64,000 nt of DNA from Oceanispirochaeta crateris (GCF_008329965.1 NZ_CP036150.1:1488001-1552000), one strand, 5' to 3'. Numbered from the stretch's first letter, positions 45,752 to 55,594 are shown. Notes: a model not told the origin generated them from the sequence alone. Numbers and translations are program-made.

Positions 45752-46642
45752 TTACCCCCTAGGTGCAGAAACTACACTTACGGGGATTCCGTCTTTAAAA
45801 ACGGAAAAGTACATACTCACAGTTCTAGTAGCCAATCCGGAATGTCCTAATCTGCCGATACGGGAACCTGCCTGAACATACTCGCCAACATTTACAAAGA
45901 CATCTTCATTCCCGCCGTACAGATAGATATAACCATTCACATCAATTAAAATAACCTGGCCAAATCCTCTATAGGGACCCGTCCATACAACACTGCCTGA
46001 GGCAATGGATTTTACCAAAGATGCTTCAGGAGCCTCTATCTTGACTCCTCTCAACTTACCAGTCAATGACTGTTTCACTCCCTCTACAGGCCATACAAGG
46101 TTATCTGAGAAGGAAGTGGATACCTGGGGTACCTTGCTTTCAGCAGCAGGCGTGGTCACAGTTGTCTTTGCACTGTTGGAGACAATCACTGACTCCCCTG
46201 GTTTCAAGATTCGATTTCCGTTAAAATCATTCAGTTCAAATAACTCATTTACAGATAATCCATGATTCCGGGCTATTCTATAAAATGTATCACCTTTTTG
46301 TACAATATACTGGCTTGTTTCTGAATTTTCATTGGAATTTCCTGAATTTGATCCAGGAATAATCAATTGACTACCAACGGATAGATTCTCTGGAGAATTA
46401 ATACTGTTGGCATTCATAATTTCATCCACAGTCACACCATACTTTCTGGAAAGACTATAAAGTGTTTCTCCCTGCTGCAATGTATGACTTAGCGGCTGTG
46501 CATAGATTGAGATTGAAAGAATCAGAAAAATTATTATGGAAATTATCCGAGTTCTAAAGTTCTGCATACCTTCAAGTTCGGCTATATGAGGGATGAACTG
46601 TACATTCTTTATCAAAAATACATCGCCTGATATGGATTTCAT
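45752..46642 (-). CDS. LysM / degenerate LytM (M23-like) envelope protein
   Basis: Up to 296 residues. A hydrophobic signal segment (IISIIIFLILSISIYAQ, about 32-48) precedes two LysM domains (about 52-96 and 110-153) and an M23-like C-terminal fold (about 185-290). The peptidase's zinc ligands are lost: the usual HxH is SMYF and no H-x3-D is present, so it is probably an NlpD/EnvC-like regulator of amidases. The first ATG has AAGGA upstream but adds 25 residues before the signal; ATG 46565-46567 is the alternative. The sigma-factor gene follows. Confidence 0.83.
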   Translation of the reverse strand: MKSISGDVFLIKNVQFIPHIAELEGMQNFRTRIISIIIFLILSISIYAQPLSHTLQQGETLYSLSRKYGVTVDEIMNANSINSPENLSVGSQLIIPGSNSGNSNENSETSQYIVQKGDTFYRIARNHGLSVNELFELNDFNGNRILKPGESVIVSNSAKTTVTTPAAESKVPQVSTSFSDNLVWPVEGVKQSLTGKLRGVKIEAPEASLVKSIASGSVVWTGPYRGFGQVILIDVNGYIYLYGGNEDVFVNVGEYVQAGSRIGRLGHSGLATRTVSMYFSVFKDGIPVSVVSAPRG

Positions 46643-46684
46643 TCAATCAATCCTTCCTGCATGAATCCGCAGATAGGGACGCAA

Positions 46685-46722
46685 TAAAAAAACAGACTTT
46701 CAGCATTTTGTACCCGAGTCTG
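46685..46722 (-). terminator. Intrinsic terminator downstream of tRNA-Pro
   Basis: Stem CAGACT / AGTCTG (46693-46698 with 46717-46722) with an 18-nt loop, followed on the minus strand by seven T. It would end the tRNA transcript before the LysM gene. Confidence 0.7.
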
Positions 46723-46761
46723 CAGAAAAATAGAATCTATCTGAAGTAGTGATGATGAAAA

Positions 46762-46836
46762 GTCGGGCTGAGAGGATTTGAACCTCCGGCCTCACCGTCC
46801 CGAACGGCGCGCGCTAGCCTCTGCGCTACAGCCCGA
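46762..46836 (-). tRNA. tRNA-Pro (anticodon CGG)
   Basis: A 75-nt cloverleaf. The acceptor stem TCGGGCT / AGCCCGA pairs fully; anticodon arm CGCCG-TTCGGGA-CGGTG gives anticodon CGG; the T arm has loop TTCAAAT. The 3' CCA is not encoded. It lies in tandem with tRNA-Asp. Confidence 0.93.
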
Positions 46837-46844
46837 TAAAAACA

Positions 46845-46872
46845 AGAAATGCCCTCTTTCGAGGGCATTTCT
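46845..46872 (-). terminator. Hairpin between tRNA-Asp and tRNA-Pro
   Basis: A 12-bp perfect stem AGAAATGCCCTC / GAGGGCATTTCT around a 4-nt loop (46857-46860), with a modest T-rich stretch after it on the minus strand. It may partially separate the two tRNA transcripts or act as a processing site. Confidence 0.65.
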
Positions 46873-46882
46873 ATCCAATAAG

Positions 46883-46956
46883 CGGAAGCGACGGGCCTCG
46901 AACCCGCGATCTCCGGCTTGACAGGCCGGCGCGATAACCAACTTCGCTACGCCTCC
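46883..46956 (-). tRNA. tRNA-Asp (anticodon GTC)
   Basis: A 74-nt cloverleaf. Acceptor GGAGGCG / CGCTTCC, with one G-U pair; anticodon loop CTGTCAA gives GTC; T loop TTCGAGG; discriminator G. CCA is not encoded. The GUC anticodon is a queuosine acceptor, relevant to the glycosyltransferase at 43.4 kb. Confidence 0.94.
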
Positions 46957-46968
46957 ATTCAATGGCGT

Positions 46969-46997
46969 ACTTTAACGATCTGACGAGGGATTGTCAA
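46969..46997 (-). promoter_or_regulatory. Strong promoter of the tRNA-Asp/tRNA-Pro genes
   Basis: On the minus strand TTGACA (46992-46997) and TAAAGT (46969-46974) are spaced exactly 17 nt and lie 12 nt upstream of tRNA-Asp. Confidence 0.7.
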
Positions 46998-47095
46998 CAC
47001 CCTGGTTCAAGAAGGTAAAAAATATATATGGGATAGAAAAATGATATTATAAAACTGTGACATTTATTGGCATTTCAATTCCTTGTTCAACCAAG

Positions 47096-47124
47096 TTGAC
47101 AGCTGTACCCTTTCATGGTAATTT
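47096..47124 (+). promoter_or_regulatory. Promoter of the PpiD/SurA-like gene
   Basis: TTGACA (47096-47101), a 17-nt spacer and TAATTT (47119-47124) precede the ATG at 47167, with AAGGA at 47156-47160. The region between the tRNA promoter and this one holds nothing else I can support. Confidence 0.65.
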
Positions 47125-47166
47125 TTCGATGCTTTGCAATAATTAATACAGTTATAAGGACGACTT

Positions 47167-48708
47167 ATGTCTCAACACGAAAAAAAAGTTTCAAACACAC
47201 CAAATTCAGATAAGGTGAAAATCGATAAATCCCACAAACATCAGCAAAAATTGATGATTGGAACCATCATTATACTGGTTTTTACGATCATCAGTTTTGT
47301 CTTAGTACCCGCCATGGCCGGCTCCGGCGGTGGCAGTGGTTCTCTTGTTTTTGGTAAATACGGAAAGAAAGTGATCAACTTTCAGCAGGGAAACTATTTC
47401 TCCCAGCAGGTGGAATCTATCAATAATATGTATAGAGATTCATTGGGAGGTACAGGAAATGTTGATTTTCTTAGACAACTCATATGGCGATCTGCCTTCA
47501 ATCAAACTGTTGTTCGTACGGCTATTCTTGAAGAAATGAATGAATCGGGTTTTAATGTTTCCTCGAAAGGAATAGACAGAGGCATTGTTGAAAGCGGCAT
47601 GTTCAGTGAGAATGGACGCTTTGACGAAGATGCCTATATGAGCACTTCAGCATCAAGAATCAAAGAGATAAGAACCTCCCTGAATGAAGATCTCACGGTT
47701 CAGACTTTCTATATTGACACCATTTACAATCAGAAAAGATCGACTCAAATGATGGATTTCTTACTGGATATGGGAAATCCTGAAAAGAACTTTGTCTATG
47801 CCAGCCTGCCCTACTCCTCATTCCCCGATGATCAGGTCATTGAGTACGGAAATAAAAATAGTCATCTTTTTGAAGAAATCCAACTCAAGAGAATAACTCT
47901 CACTTCCAGTGAAGAAGAGGCGTCTACAATTTTGAAGAAACTGGAAGCCGGTGAACAGTCTTTTGAAGATCTAGCCAAGACCTATTCAACAGATTCCTAT
48001 GGGGAAGACGGCGGTACCATGGGTGCAACCTTCAAATACACCTTGCTCACCTTCTTAAATGAAGACCAGGCCTCTCAGGTGATGTCTTTGACCAGCGGCC
48101 AACACAGTACAGTCATCGAATCAGAGGGAAGCTGGTATATCTTTATGGCAGACTCTGATACTCAAAAACCAGATTTTAGTTCTGACGTTCAGATTTCTAC
48201 AGTCAGATCTTATATGGAAAGAGAAGAGGTTGGACTCATAGAAGATTTTCTAATGGGACAGGCCGAAGAAATGGCACTGCTGGCTCATACCAGCAATTTG
48301 AACGAAGCGGCTGCTGAGTTTGGTGCTCTCAGTAATGAAACAGGATTCATTGCACCTGTTTATGGAAATGTTCCTTTTATCATCAATAGCCCCGGCAATA
48401 ATAAAGACAGCAGCCTTCTGAGTGCTGCGGCCTATAGCGACGAATTCTTTGAAAAGGTATTTGTACTAAAGAACCCCGGTGAAACTTCACAACCTATGGT
48501 TCTAGACAGAAGCGTTGTGGTATTCTCACTACTTGATGAACAGGAAGGCTTTAGCTATCCCGATGAATACAAGGAATATATCCGGGCAGAACTGGCCAAT
48601 GAACTCTCCCAGTATCAGCAGAGTGAATTGCAGAATATTTTTATGAGTTCTCCCAAATTAAAAGATAACTTTACATCTACCTATAACCGGGTTTTTGCTG
48701 AATCCTGA
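47167..48708 (+). CDS. Membrane-anchored peptidyl-prolyl isomerase (PpiD/SurA-like)
   Basis: A 513-residue periplasmic foldase. A cytoplasmic polar N-terminus (1-28) is followed by one membrane helix (about 30-50) and a SurA-N-like helical region. A parvulin domain spans about residues 235-325 (ILKKLEAGEQSFEDLAKTYSTDSYGEDGGTMG). This single-anchor arrangement is that of PpiD. It probably assists folding of exported proteins. The DUF115 gene follows after 8 nt. Confidence 0.87.
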   Translation: MSQHEKKVSNTPNSDKVKIDKSHKHQQKLMIGTIIILVFTIISFVLVPAMAGSGGGSGSLVFGKYGKKVINFQQGNYFSQQVESINNMYRDSLGGTGNVDFLRQLIWRSAFNQTVVRTAILEEMNESGFNVSSKGIDRGIVESGMFSENGRFDEDAYMSTSASRIKEIRTSLNEDLTVQTFYIDTIYNQKRSTQMMDFLLDMGNPEKNFVYASLPYSSFPDDQVIEYGNKNSHLFEEIQLKRITLTSSEEEASTILKKLEAGEQSFEDLAKTYSTDSYGEDGGTMGATFKYTLLTFLNEDQASQVMSLTSGQHSTVIESEGSWYIFMADSDTQKPDFSSDVQISTVRSYMEREEVGLIEDFLMGQAEEMALLAHTSNLNEAAAEFGALSNETGFIAPVYGNVPFIINSPGNNKDSSLLSAAAYSDEFFEKVFVLKNPGETSQPMVLDRSVVVFSLLDEQEGFSYPDEYKEYIRAELANELSQYQQSELQNIFMSSPKLKDNFTSTYNRVFAES

Positions 48709-48716
48709 GAAATACG

Positions 48717-50312
48717 GTGGAAGAGAAGGTTGGCCTGACACAGGCTCCAAATGGTGAAGACTATGTTCTGTGTCAGGGGAAATCCCTCTATTCAAGATAT
48801 GCCCCATCTGCATCGTCAGAGAGGGCTGCTTCTCTAGCTGAAATGAAAGAGAACTGCATCTACATAGTCCCGTCCCCCCTTCTGGGCTACGGGATTTTTT
48901 CTTTTATAAAGAGAATGCCCGAGAGTTCAGTATTAATTGGTATAGAATGTGATCAGGATCTGATGGCCCTAACGGCCCCACAGCAGCAGCGAATAATGAA
49001 AGAGATCCCCGGGTATCGTTGTTACAGAATCGGCAGCCCTGGCCAGCTTTACGAGCTTTTCAGAAGGACTCAAACAGGCCAATACCGCCATTGTTCACTC
49101 CTAGCGTTAAACGGCGGATACGGCGCCAATAAATCCAGATACGACGCACTATTTTCAACACTTCAGCTTTTTATGAAAAACTACTGGCAAAACAGGCTGA
49201 CCATGGCCAAAATGGGTCATCTCTGGATCAAAAATCTTGCTGAAAATCTTTCGTTTCTTGCACAACGCGACATCAAAGAATTCCATACACAGAAGCCTGT
49301 TTTACTGGCAGGTGCAGGAGAATCTCTTGAAAAGACGATCCCGCTTATTCAAAGATACAGAGATTCAATCTATTTGCTTTGCGTTGATACGGCTCTGCAG
49401 CCACTGTTGAGATCGGACATACTCCCCGACGGGATTGTCAATTTAGAGGCTCAGTTCTACAACCTGAAAGATTTCTATGGCCTTCAGAATCATAAGTTTG
49501 ACCTATTTTCCGATATAACGGCATTTCCTTCGACCCTAAGACTCCCGAACTGCACCCACTACATTTTTACATCTTCCTTTGAAGAAACAACTCTGCACTC
49601 CAGGCTTCGATCTTCAAGGCTGTTGCCCAGTGAAATCCCGCCCCTGGGCTCAGTGGGAGTCACAGCCCTTTACCTGGCTGGAGAAATAAGCCATTCCAGG
49701 ATATTTATCACCGGTCTGGACTTTTCCTATATTCAGGGGAAAACTCATGCCAGGGAGACCCCCTTTCATGACTGGTGTCGCTTGCAGGAAGGACGTCTTA
49801 AGGGAGATGTTTGGTATACATTTTCTAAGAGCAGGCCTTCCTATCCTGCTGTGGGAAAAATAGAAAAACTCGTGACCAACAGAATATTAGAAAGCTATGG
49901 TAAGCAACTGGAAGACCTGTGCAAAACCATGGACCATCGAGTCTTTGATTTGGGAAAAATGGGACTGAAAATGTCGATACCGACTCTAGAGACCAAAGAG
50001 TTTGAACATATGATTCAATCTATAAAGATAGGCACCGGAATTAAGAATTACCCGGAGAGTCCTAATGAGAAAAAGAACACAGTTCTAGAGTTCAAAAAAT
50101 CAGAAATAGAAAGACTGAAGAATCTATTATTTCTTTGGGAAGGCGTCGTTTCCGGAAAGTATGAGGAACAAGAATTATTACCGTATATCACGGATTGTGA
50201 CTATTTGTATTTTCATTTTCCAGATAGAAAAGAACTGCCCAATACTGACCCGGCTTTCCTGTTCAGAGTGATCAGGGAAGCCAGGATTATCTTGAAGCAT
50301 CTTTCAAAATAA
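48717..50312 (+). CDS. DUF115 / MptE-like (Maf-related) protein
   Basis: A 531-residue soluble protein. The central part contains the DUF115 Rossmann-like block LLAGAGESLEKTIPLIQRYRDSIYLLCVDTA (about 194-224) and PDGIVNLEAQFYNLKDF, followed by GVTALYLAGEISHSRIFITGLDFSY. The family spans archaeal pterin kinase MptE and bacterial motility-associated Maf glycosyltransferases; in spirochaetes such proteins are often near motility or envelope genes. The start appears to be GTG with a weak ribosome site. The exact activity is not assignable. Confidence 0.72.
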   Translation: MEEKVGLTQAPNGEDYVLCQGKSLYSRYAPSASSERAASLAEMKENCIYIVPSPLLGYGIFSFIKRMPESSVLIGIECDQDLMALTAPQQQRIMKEIPGYRCYRIGSPGQLYELFRRTQTGQYRHCSLLALNGGYGANKSRYDALFSTLQLFMKNYWQNRLTMAKMGHLWIKNLAENLSFLAQRDIKEFHTQKPVLLAGAGESLEKTIPLIQRYRDSIYLLCVDTALQPLLRSDILPDGIVNLEAQFYNLKDFYGLQNHKFDLFSDITAFPSTLRLPNCTHYIFTSSFEETTLHSRLRSSRLLPSEIPPLGSVGVTALYLAGEISHSRIFITGLDFSYIQGKTHARETPFHDWCRLQEGRLKGDVWYTFSKSRPSYPAVGKIEKLVTNRILESYGKQLEDLCKTMDHRVFDLGKMGLKMSIPTLETKEFEHMIQSIKIGTGIKNYPESPNEKKNTVLEFKKSEIERLKNLLFLWEGVVSGKYEEQELLPYITDCDYLYFHFPDRKELPNTDPAFLFRVIREARIILKHLSK

Positions 50313-50316
50313 ATAT

Positions 50317-52128
50317 TTAATCATCATCACTGGTTTTTAGAACAGCAAGGAATGCAGACTGTGGAAGTTCTACATTACCCACCATCTTCATCCTCTTCTT
50401 TCCTTCTTTCTGCTTTTCCAGCAACTTTCTTTTTCTGGAGATATCACCACCGTAGCATTTGGATGTGACATCTTTTCTGAGAGCACTGATCGTCTCTCTC
50501 GAAATGACTGTGTTACCAATGGCTGCCTGAATAGGAATTTTGAACTGCTGCCTCGTTATTTCCTGCTTCAGTTTTTTACAGACAATTCGTCCTCTTTCAT
50601 AGGCATTGTCTTTAAACACCAACTGCGACAGGGCATCGACCCGATCTCCATTGATTACGATATCCAGCTTCACCAGATTAGTAGGTCTGAAACCAATGAC
50701 TTCATAATCAAAAGATGCATACCCTTTACTAATTGATTTCAATTTGTCATAAAAATCAAAAAGAACCTCTGCCAGAGGCATTGCGAATTTAATTTCGACT
50801 CTTTTTTCATCCAGATAATTCATACTGGTCTGAATACCGCGCTTGCCCATGCAAAGGGTCATGATAGAACCTAAATAATCCGTAGGAGTGATGATATCCG
50901 CTTGAATGAAAGGCTCTTCACAGAGTTCAATCGTACCCGGATCTGGATACTCAGCCGGGTTATCCAGGAAATACACTTCCCCGTCCTGACGGGTAATCCT
51001 GTACCGCACAGAGGGAGAGGTCAGGACAATATTCAGGCCGAACTCTCTTTCTAGCCTTTCCTGGATGACCTCAAGATGAAGGAGGCCCAGAAATCCACAG
51101 CGAAAACCAAATCCCAAGGCTGCCGAGGCATCTTTCTCATAAATCAGAGAGGCATCATTGAGTTTTAATTTATCAATAGCCGCATGGAGTTCTTCATACT
51201 GATTTGTGTCTACTGGATACACTGAAGAGAATACAACCGGTTTGACCTCTCTGAACCCTGATAACGCCTCTTCACAAGGATTTTTTGTCAATGTGATAGT
51301 ATCACCGACACGAATATCCGAAATATTCTTAATACCGGCTATGATATAGCCGACCTGTCCCGCCTTCAGATCTTTTTGGGGAACAAGACCCAACTTAAAG
51401 ATTCCGACGTCCTCCACCTTGTATTTGCTGTTGTTGGACATGATGCATATCTCATCTCCTGCCTTAATTGTTCCTTCAAACAAACGGATATGAATCACAA
51501 CACCTCTATAAGCATCGTAATGGGAATCGAATATTAGACATTTTAATGGATTTTCGGAGGAACCGCCGGGAGACGGAATCCACTTGATCAATCCTTCAAT
51601 GAGTTCTTCAACATTTTTTCCCGTCTTAGCAGAAACGGGATAAATCATCTCGCGTTCCAAACCCAGATCATGTTCTATCTGATCTGCAACACGCTCCAGG
51701 TCTGCACTGGGCAGATCCATCTTATTCACAACAGGAACTATATCTAGATCATGATCCAAAGCCATATACATATTGGATAAGGTTTGGGCTTCAACCCCTT
51801 GAGATGCATCTACCAGCAGGAGTGCCCCTTCGCAGGCCGAGATGGCCCTGGAGACTTCATAAGAGAAGTCCACATGTCCAGGAGTATCAACAAGATTGAG
51901 CTGATAGGTATTTCCGTCTACGGAATTAAACTCAATGGTGACAGCCTGGGATTTTATAGTGATTCCACGCTCACGTTCAATATCCATTGAGTCAAGCATC
52001 TGCTCTTTAAAATCCCTATCAGAAACGGAATGACATCTCTGAAGAAAGCGGTCTGCAAGAGTAGATTTGCCATGATCAATATGTGCGATAATGCAAAAAT
52101 TTCTGATTTTTTCCTGTTCGTATTTCAT
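50317..52128 (-). CDS. lepA: Elongation factor 4 (LepA)
   Basis: About 603 residues of a translational GTPase. G1 is AHIDHGKST (near 14), G2 region RERGITIKSQAV, G3 DTPGHVDF, G4 NKMDLP; domains II-V follow and the C-terminal LepA-specific domain ends KKRMKMVGNVELPQSAFLAVL. It acts on stalled or mispositioned ribosomes. The start is ATG 52126-52128; a longer frame begins with TTG and is not supported by a ribosome site. Confidence 0.97.
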   Translation of the reverse strand: MKYEQEKIRNFCIIAHIDHGKSTLADRFLQRCHSVSDRDFKEQMLDSMDIERERGITIKSQAVTIEFNSVDGNTYQLNLVDTPGHVDFSYEVSRAISACEGALLLVDASQGVEAQTLSNMYMALDHDLDIVPVVNKMDLPSADLERVADQIEHDLGLEREMIYPVSAKTGKNVEELIEGLIKWIPSPGGSSENPLKCLIFDSHYDAYRGVVIHIRLFEGTIKAGDEICIMSNNSKYKVEDVGIFKLGLVPQKDLKAGQVGYIIAGIKNISDIRVGDTITLTKNPCEEALSGFREVKPVVFSSVYPVDTNQYEELHAAIDKLKLNDASLIYEKDASAALGFGFRCGFLGLLHLEVIQERLEREFGLNIVLTSPSVRYRITRQDGEVYFLDNPAEYPDPGTIELCEEPFIQADIITPTDYLGSIMTLCMGKRGIQTSMNYLDEKRVEIKFAMPLAEVLFDFYDKLKSISKGYASFDYEVIGFRPTNLVKLDIVINGDRVDALSQLVFKDNAYERGRIVCKKLKQEITRQQFKIPIQAAIGNTVISRETISALRKDVTSKCYGGDISRKRKLLEKQKEGKKRMKMVGNVELPQSAFLAVLKTSDDD

Positions 52129-52168
52129 GTATGAGAAATATATACGAAACAATCATTTTCTTCAATCA

Positions 52169-53968
52169 TCAAAAGAAGATAGCTGATTCTAAACCGGCAC
52201 CAAGTTGCACCGCACTTTCCAGGTATCCAGCCTTCACACCCTTGAATACAAACTGAATCAGAACATATCCATCCTTTTCATTAACCTGCCACTTTCTCAA
52301 AATGATTACGTCATTAGCAGAGATGCTCGCCTCATCCGCTGCACCACCGGTATAGACCTTCTGGACCGTATATTGTGACTTTGAAACTTGAGAGAGGACC
52401 ATGCCAAACAGAGGAGGAATCAGATTTTCTCTTGTATCCTTTTTGACGGCTTCTTCAAAGGGAATATCAGGTCGTTCTGCCACAGCTACTGTTGATTTTT
52501 TGACAGTATCACCAGATTTCCATTCCAATTCTATGAGGGTTCCTGGGACCATTCCCAGAAGTTTGTCACGGACATGCTGGTTTTTAGACACAGATTCCCC
52601 ATTCACAGAGAGGATACTGTCTCCCCTCTGTAATCCGAGTTTGCCTGCAGGAGAATCCGGCATGACATACAAAACTTCCAAGCCCTTAAAACTCTGATAC
52701 CCCCCAATTCCGATCCAGGAGTGGGTTAAGGCCCCTCCCTCATAAAGGGAAGGAAGAAGTTTTTTGACATATTCGCCATCAATGGCAAAATTCACACCTT
52801 CAAATCCCGTAATACCTGCAAAGACAATGCCATTCACTTCAGAATCACGATTCATGAGAGGACCGCCGCTGTTTCCGGGATTGATAGGGACATCAATCTG
52901 AATGGACTCACCCATAGTCTGCAGTTGTCTTCCAACAGCAGAGACTGTTCCGGAAGTAATTGTATTATTGAGTCCACCGGGAGAACCAATGGCGAAAATT
53001 TGCTCTCCCAATTTAAACTGATCCGCTCCGGAGAAGGAAAAAACATATGGAGCCTCAATCTCGGTCTTCAACAAAGCGATATCAAAATGCCTGTCCCATC
53101 CAACAACTCTTGCGGGTATTTTCTCACCCCGTTCATCTGAAAGTTTGATGAACAAACGGGAATATCCTTTATATTCAGGATTAACTTCACTCTCTATAAC
53201 ATGATAATTTGTCAAAATATAGCCGGCTTTATCGATAAAAAACCCACTGCCGATGCTGCGATCAGGATACCCCACACCTCGATCTAAACGCAGCCCCTTA
53301 TCCACCCAAACGGTGACTGTTCCCTGGAGCAGATCTTCCATACCCACTGATTGTTCCAGAAAGTCCTGAACTTCTTCCAAAGGAGTTAATCCTCTCTTAA
53401 TCTGTTCATCAACAATCAAGGATAGAGCTTTTTTATTCTCCCCCCTATGAAACCTGTTAGCAAGGTACTCAAGGTCAGCATCGCTTAGATCTTCCGCCTT
53501 GATAAAACCAAGAGAGATCATAGAGGCGGCCGCTCCAGTTTTCTCAAACTCGAGCAGATTTTTTATATATTCGGCTTTAATTTGTGTGCTATCCAAGCCG
53601 GTATCCACAAGATCTTTTCTGTTAAGAGTAGAAAGAGAATAAAGGAGGGAGAGGGCTTTTCGATAGTCACGGGATGTCACAGAATCAGTCAGCAGTCCCT
53701 TCATATTCAAGAGCGCCTGCTCTTCCAATTCAGTATAATTCAATCCTTCTACCGGATTTTGATCCTTATCCTTGTAGAAATAGATCATCTGAAGAGCCTC
53801 TGTCGGGTTTTCTTCATCCAGAAGCAGATCAATTTGTTCTTTTATTCGCCCGTCCCGGTCATATACTGTGGGCTCATCATCAACTGCCGGATCTGTACTG
53901 GTACATGAAAAAAATATGGCAAAGCTGAAGAGTATTAATATTATTTTTCTTATCCCGATATATGTCAT
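52169..53968 (-). CDS. HtrA-like serine protease lipoprotein with two PDZ-like domains
   Basis: About 599 residues. The lipoprotein signal ends in lipobox FFSC (Cys near 22), so the protease is lipid-anchored. A helical region (about 40-190) precedes a trypsin-like domain with His (TNYHVIES), Asp (HFDIALLK) and Ser (PGNSGGP). A PDZ follows (GLEVLYVMPDSPAGKLGLQRGDSILSVNG) and a second, weaker one ends the protein. The start is ATG 53966-53968, overlapping the upstream stop by ATGA. It is clearly distinct from the DegS-like gene at 26.3 kb. Confidence 0.88.
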   Translation of the reverse strand: MTYIGIRKIILILFSFAIFFSCTSTDPAVDDEPTVYDRDGRIKEQIDLLLDEENPTEALQMIYFYKDKDQNPVEGLNYTELEEQALLNMKGLLTDSVTSRDYRKALSLLYSLSTLNRKDLVDTGLDSTQIKAEYIKNLLEFEKTGAAASMISLGFIKAEDLSDADLEYLANRFHRGENKKALSLIVDEQIKRGLTPLEEVQDFLEQSVGMEDLLQGTVTVWVDKGLRLDRGVGYPDRSIGSGFFIDKAGYILTNYHVIESEVNPEYKGYSRLFIKLSDERGEKIPARVVGWDRHFDIALLKTEIEAPYVFSFSGADQFKLGEQIFAIGSPGGLNNTITSGTVSAVGRQLQTMGESIQIDVPINPGNSGGPLMNRDSEVNGIVFAGITGFEGVNFAIDGEYVKKLLPSLYEGGALTHSWIGIGGYQSFKGLEVLYVMPDSPAGKLGLQRGDSILSVNGESVSKNQHVRDKLLGMVPGTLIELEWKSGDTVKKSTVAVAERPDIPFEEAVKKDTRENLIPPLFGMVLSQVSKSQYTVQKVYTGGAADEASISANDVIILRKWQVNEKDGYVLIQFVFKGVKAGYLESAVQLGAGLESAIFF

Positions 53969-55587
53969 TGTTGTCCTGATTTTGTATCTAGTATTCGTTC
54001 TACCCATGATCCGTCATCTTTTTGTTCTAAGAGGGCATTGTAAAAACCATCTTTGGAAAAATCCCAGAGTTGAAACCTTCTTCTATTCCATAAATCCTGA
54101 ATTTCTTCCAATCGCCCCATTTCTCCCTCATACTCGAAACCGGAAAAACGGCCAGAGACATACTTTTCTTTGAGATCAAACTCTCCATCTCCATCGATGT
54201 CCCGATAACCTTCAAAGGGTAACCAGTCATTCAACAAAACGACCCGGTCAAATTGTCCATCAAAATTAGAGTCTTCCCGAAATCGACGTATCATCCCGTC
54301 AACGACCGTATACTCCCTAAAAGGACTAATCCTTGGAATTGTTACGGAATCAATAAGAGAAAAGCTATTTCTAAGGATTTCTGATTCAGGGAAATTGATC
54401 ATTTTGATTTTTTCAGGATGCAGAAGCAGAGAAACATGAAGATTCTCCTGAGCTTCTATCAAAGGGTATTCAAAACTACCGGGCAGATACCTGTATTCCC
54501 GCTGATTTCTATTTTCACCATTGATGATGATTCTGTCTAAATAGGGATAATTATAATAATATAAGTGGTGAAGACTACGGACATCCTGGTAAAGGATCTC
54601 CATCAGCTGATTCGATTCATTCCACTTTAGATGAGAATCGATGATTCCATCCTGATCCGGATCAATCATCCATTCCAGTTCATTGTCTGACTTTCTGAGA
54701 AAAAAATCTGCAATACCATCACCTGTGCTATCCAGACTGATGCGTGTGATTCGATGCATCAATGAGCCGATATCAGGATTTTTCTGAATATACATCTGTA
54801 AGGAAAGGAGAGGCCAGACCCTCTCACTGTCTGTAAAATCCAGAACAGCACCGGCCTCTGAGGGAAGTTCAAAGAGAATTTCCCTAAAATACCAGCTGTT
54901 CAAATCTTGATACTGTTCAAGATACAAAGCAGCGAGAGACCGAGAATTCTTACATTCAGGAGACAAGATCGTTCGGGCCATCAAGTCGGGATAAAGGATG
55001 CCCTGACGCCTGATATATTCTGAAAGTATCCCCGGGTAGTAGGACTCAGGAGTCCAGGATGACAAGAGAATCAAAAACCTTTGATCCTGAAAACGATAGA
55101 CCCCTTCAGCAGCCAATTCTATGGCTTTTGTGAAATTGCCCTGTCTCTGCAATGAAAGCACAGTATAAAAGAGGATATCCGGATTATCCCTCATGAGCTC
55201 ATTACTGGAAAAGTAAAGAAACACAAGGTCTTCATCATATCCAAGACGGTATTGTACTTCAAATAACCAGCCCAAAATATCTATTGTATTGACCTGTTCC
55301 GGTTGGAAACCGCTGTAATAGGCTTTAGAAAACCAGTCGGATGCTTCCTGATAATGCCCGGCCCTCCTGGATTCGAGGCCTCGGAATGTTAGGAGATCAG
55401 GATTCAGTTCATCATATTCAAAACCCTTGAGGGTCAGATCTCTAAACTCGGGCCATTTTTCATTGACATAAGCATTCCAAGCATGATGGGCATACAGATG
55501 AGCTAGCTCTTTATCCTGTGTTTGAGAAGAAATCTCAAAGAGGATACCGAGTAATAAAAGAATTGAGACTATAATTGTTTTTTTCAC
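53965..55587 (-). CDS. Exported TPR protein with DxDxDG calcium-loop-like repeats
   Basis: A 540-residue protein with a signal peptide (KTIIVSILLLLGILFEIS). The first half (about 28-200) has TPR-like helical repeats. The second half contains several acidic loops resembling calcium-binding DxDxDG motifs: DSTGDGIADF, DPDQDGIIDS, DSNFDGQFDR and DIDGDGEFDL. Such loops are usual in extracellular or periplasmic proteins. It overlaps the HtrA-like gene by 4 nt and follows ftsH by 7 nt, so a shared role in envelope proteolysis is plausible but unproven. Confidence 0.75.
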   Translation of the reverse strand: MKKTIIVSILLLLGILFEISSQTQDKELAHLYAHHAWNAYVNEKWPEFRDLTLKGFEYDELNPDLLTFRGLESRRAGHYQEASDWFSKAYYSGFQPEQVNTIDILGWLFEVQYRLGYDEDLVFLYFSSNELMRDNPDILFYTVLSLQRQGNFTKAIELAAEGVYRFQDQRFLILLSSWTPESYYPGILSEYIRRQGILYPDLMARTILSPECKNSRSLAALYLEQYQDLNSWYFREILFELPSEAGAVLDFTDSERVWPLLSLQMYIQKNPDIGSLMHRITRISLDSTGDGIADFFLRKSDNELEWMIDPDQDGIIDSHLKWNESNQLMEILYQDVRSLHHLYYYNYPYLDRIIINGENRNQREYRYLPGSFEYPLIEAQENLHVSLLLHPEKIKMINFPESEILRNSFSLIDSVTIPRISPFREYTVVDGMIRRFREDSNFDGQFDRVVLLNDWLPFEGYRDIDGDGEFDLKEKYVSGRFSGFEYEGEMGRLEEIQDLWNRRRFQLWDFSKDGFYNALLEQKDDGSWVERILDTKSGQQ

Positions 55588-55594
55588 TTAATTT

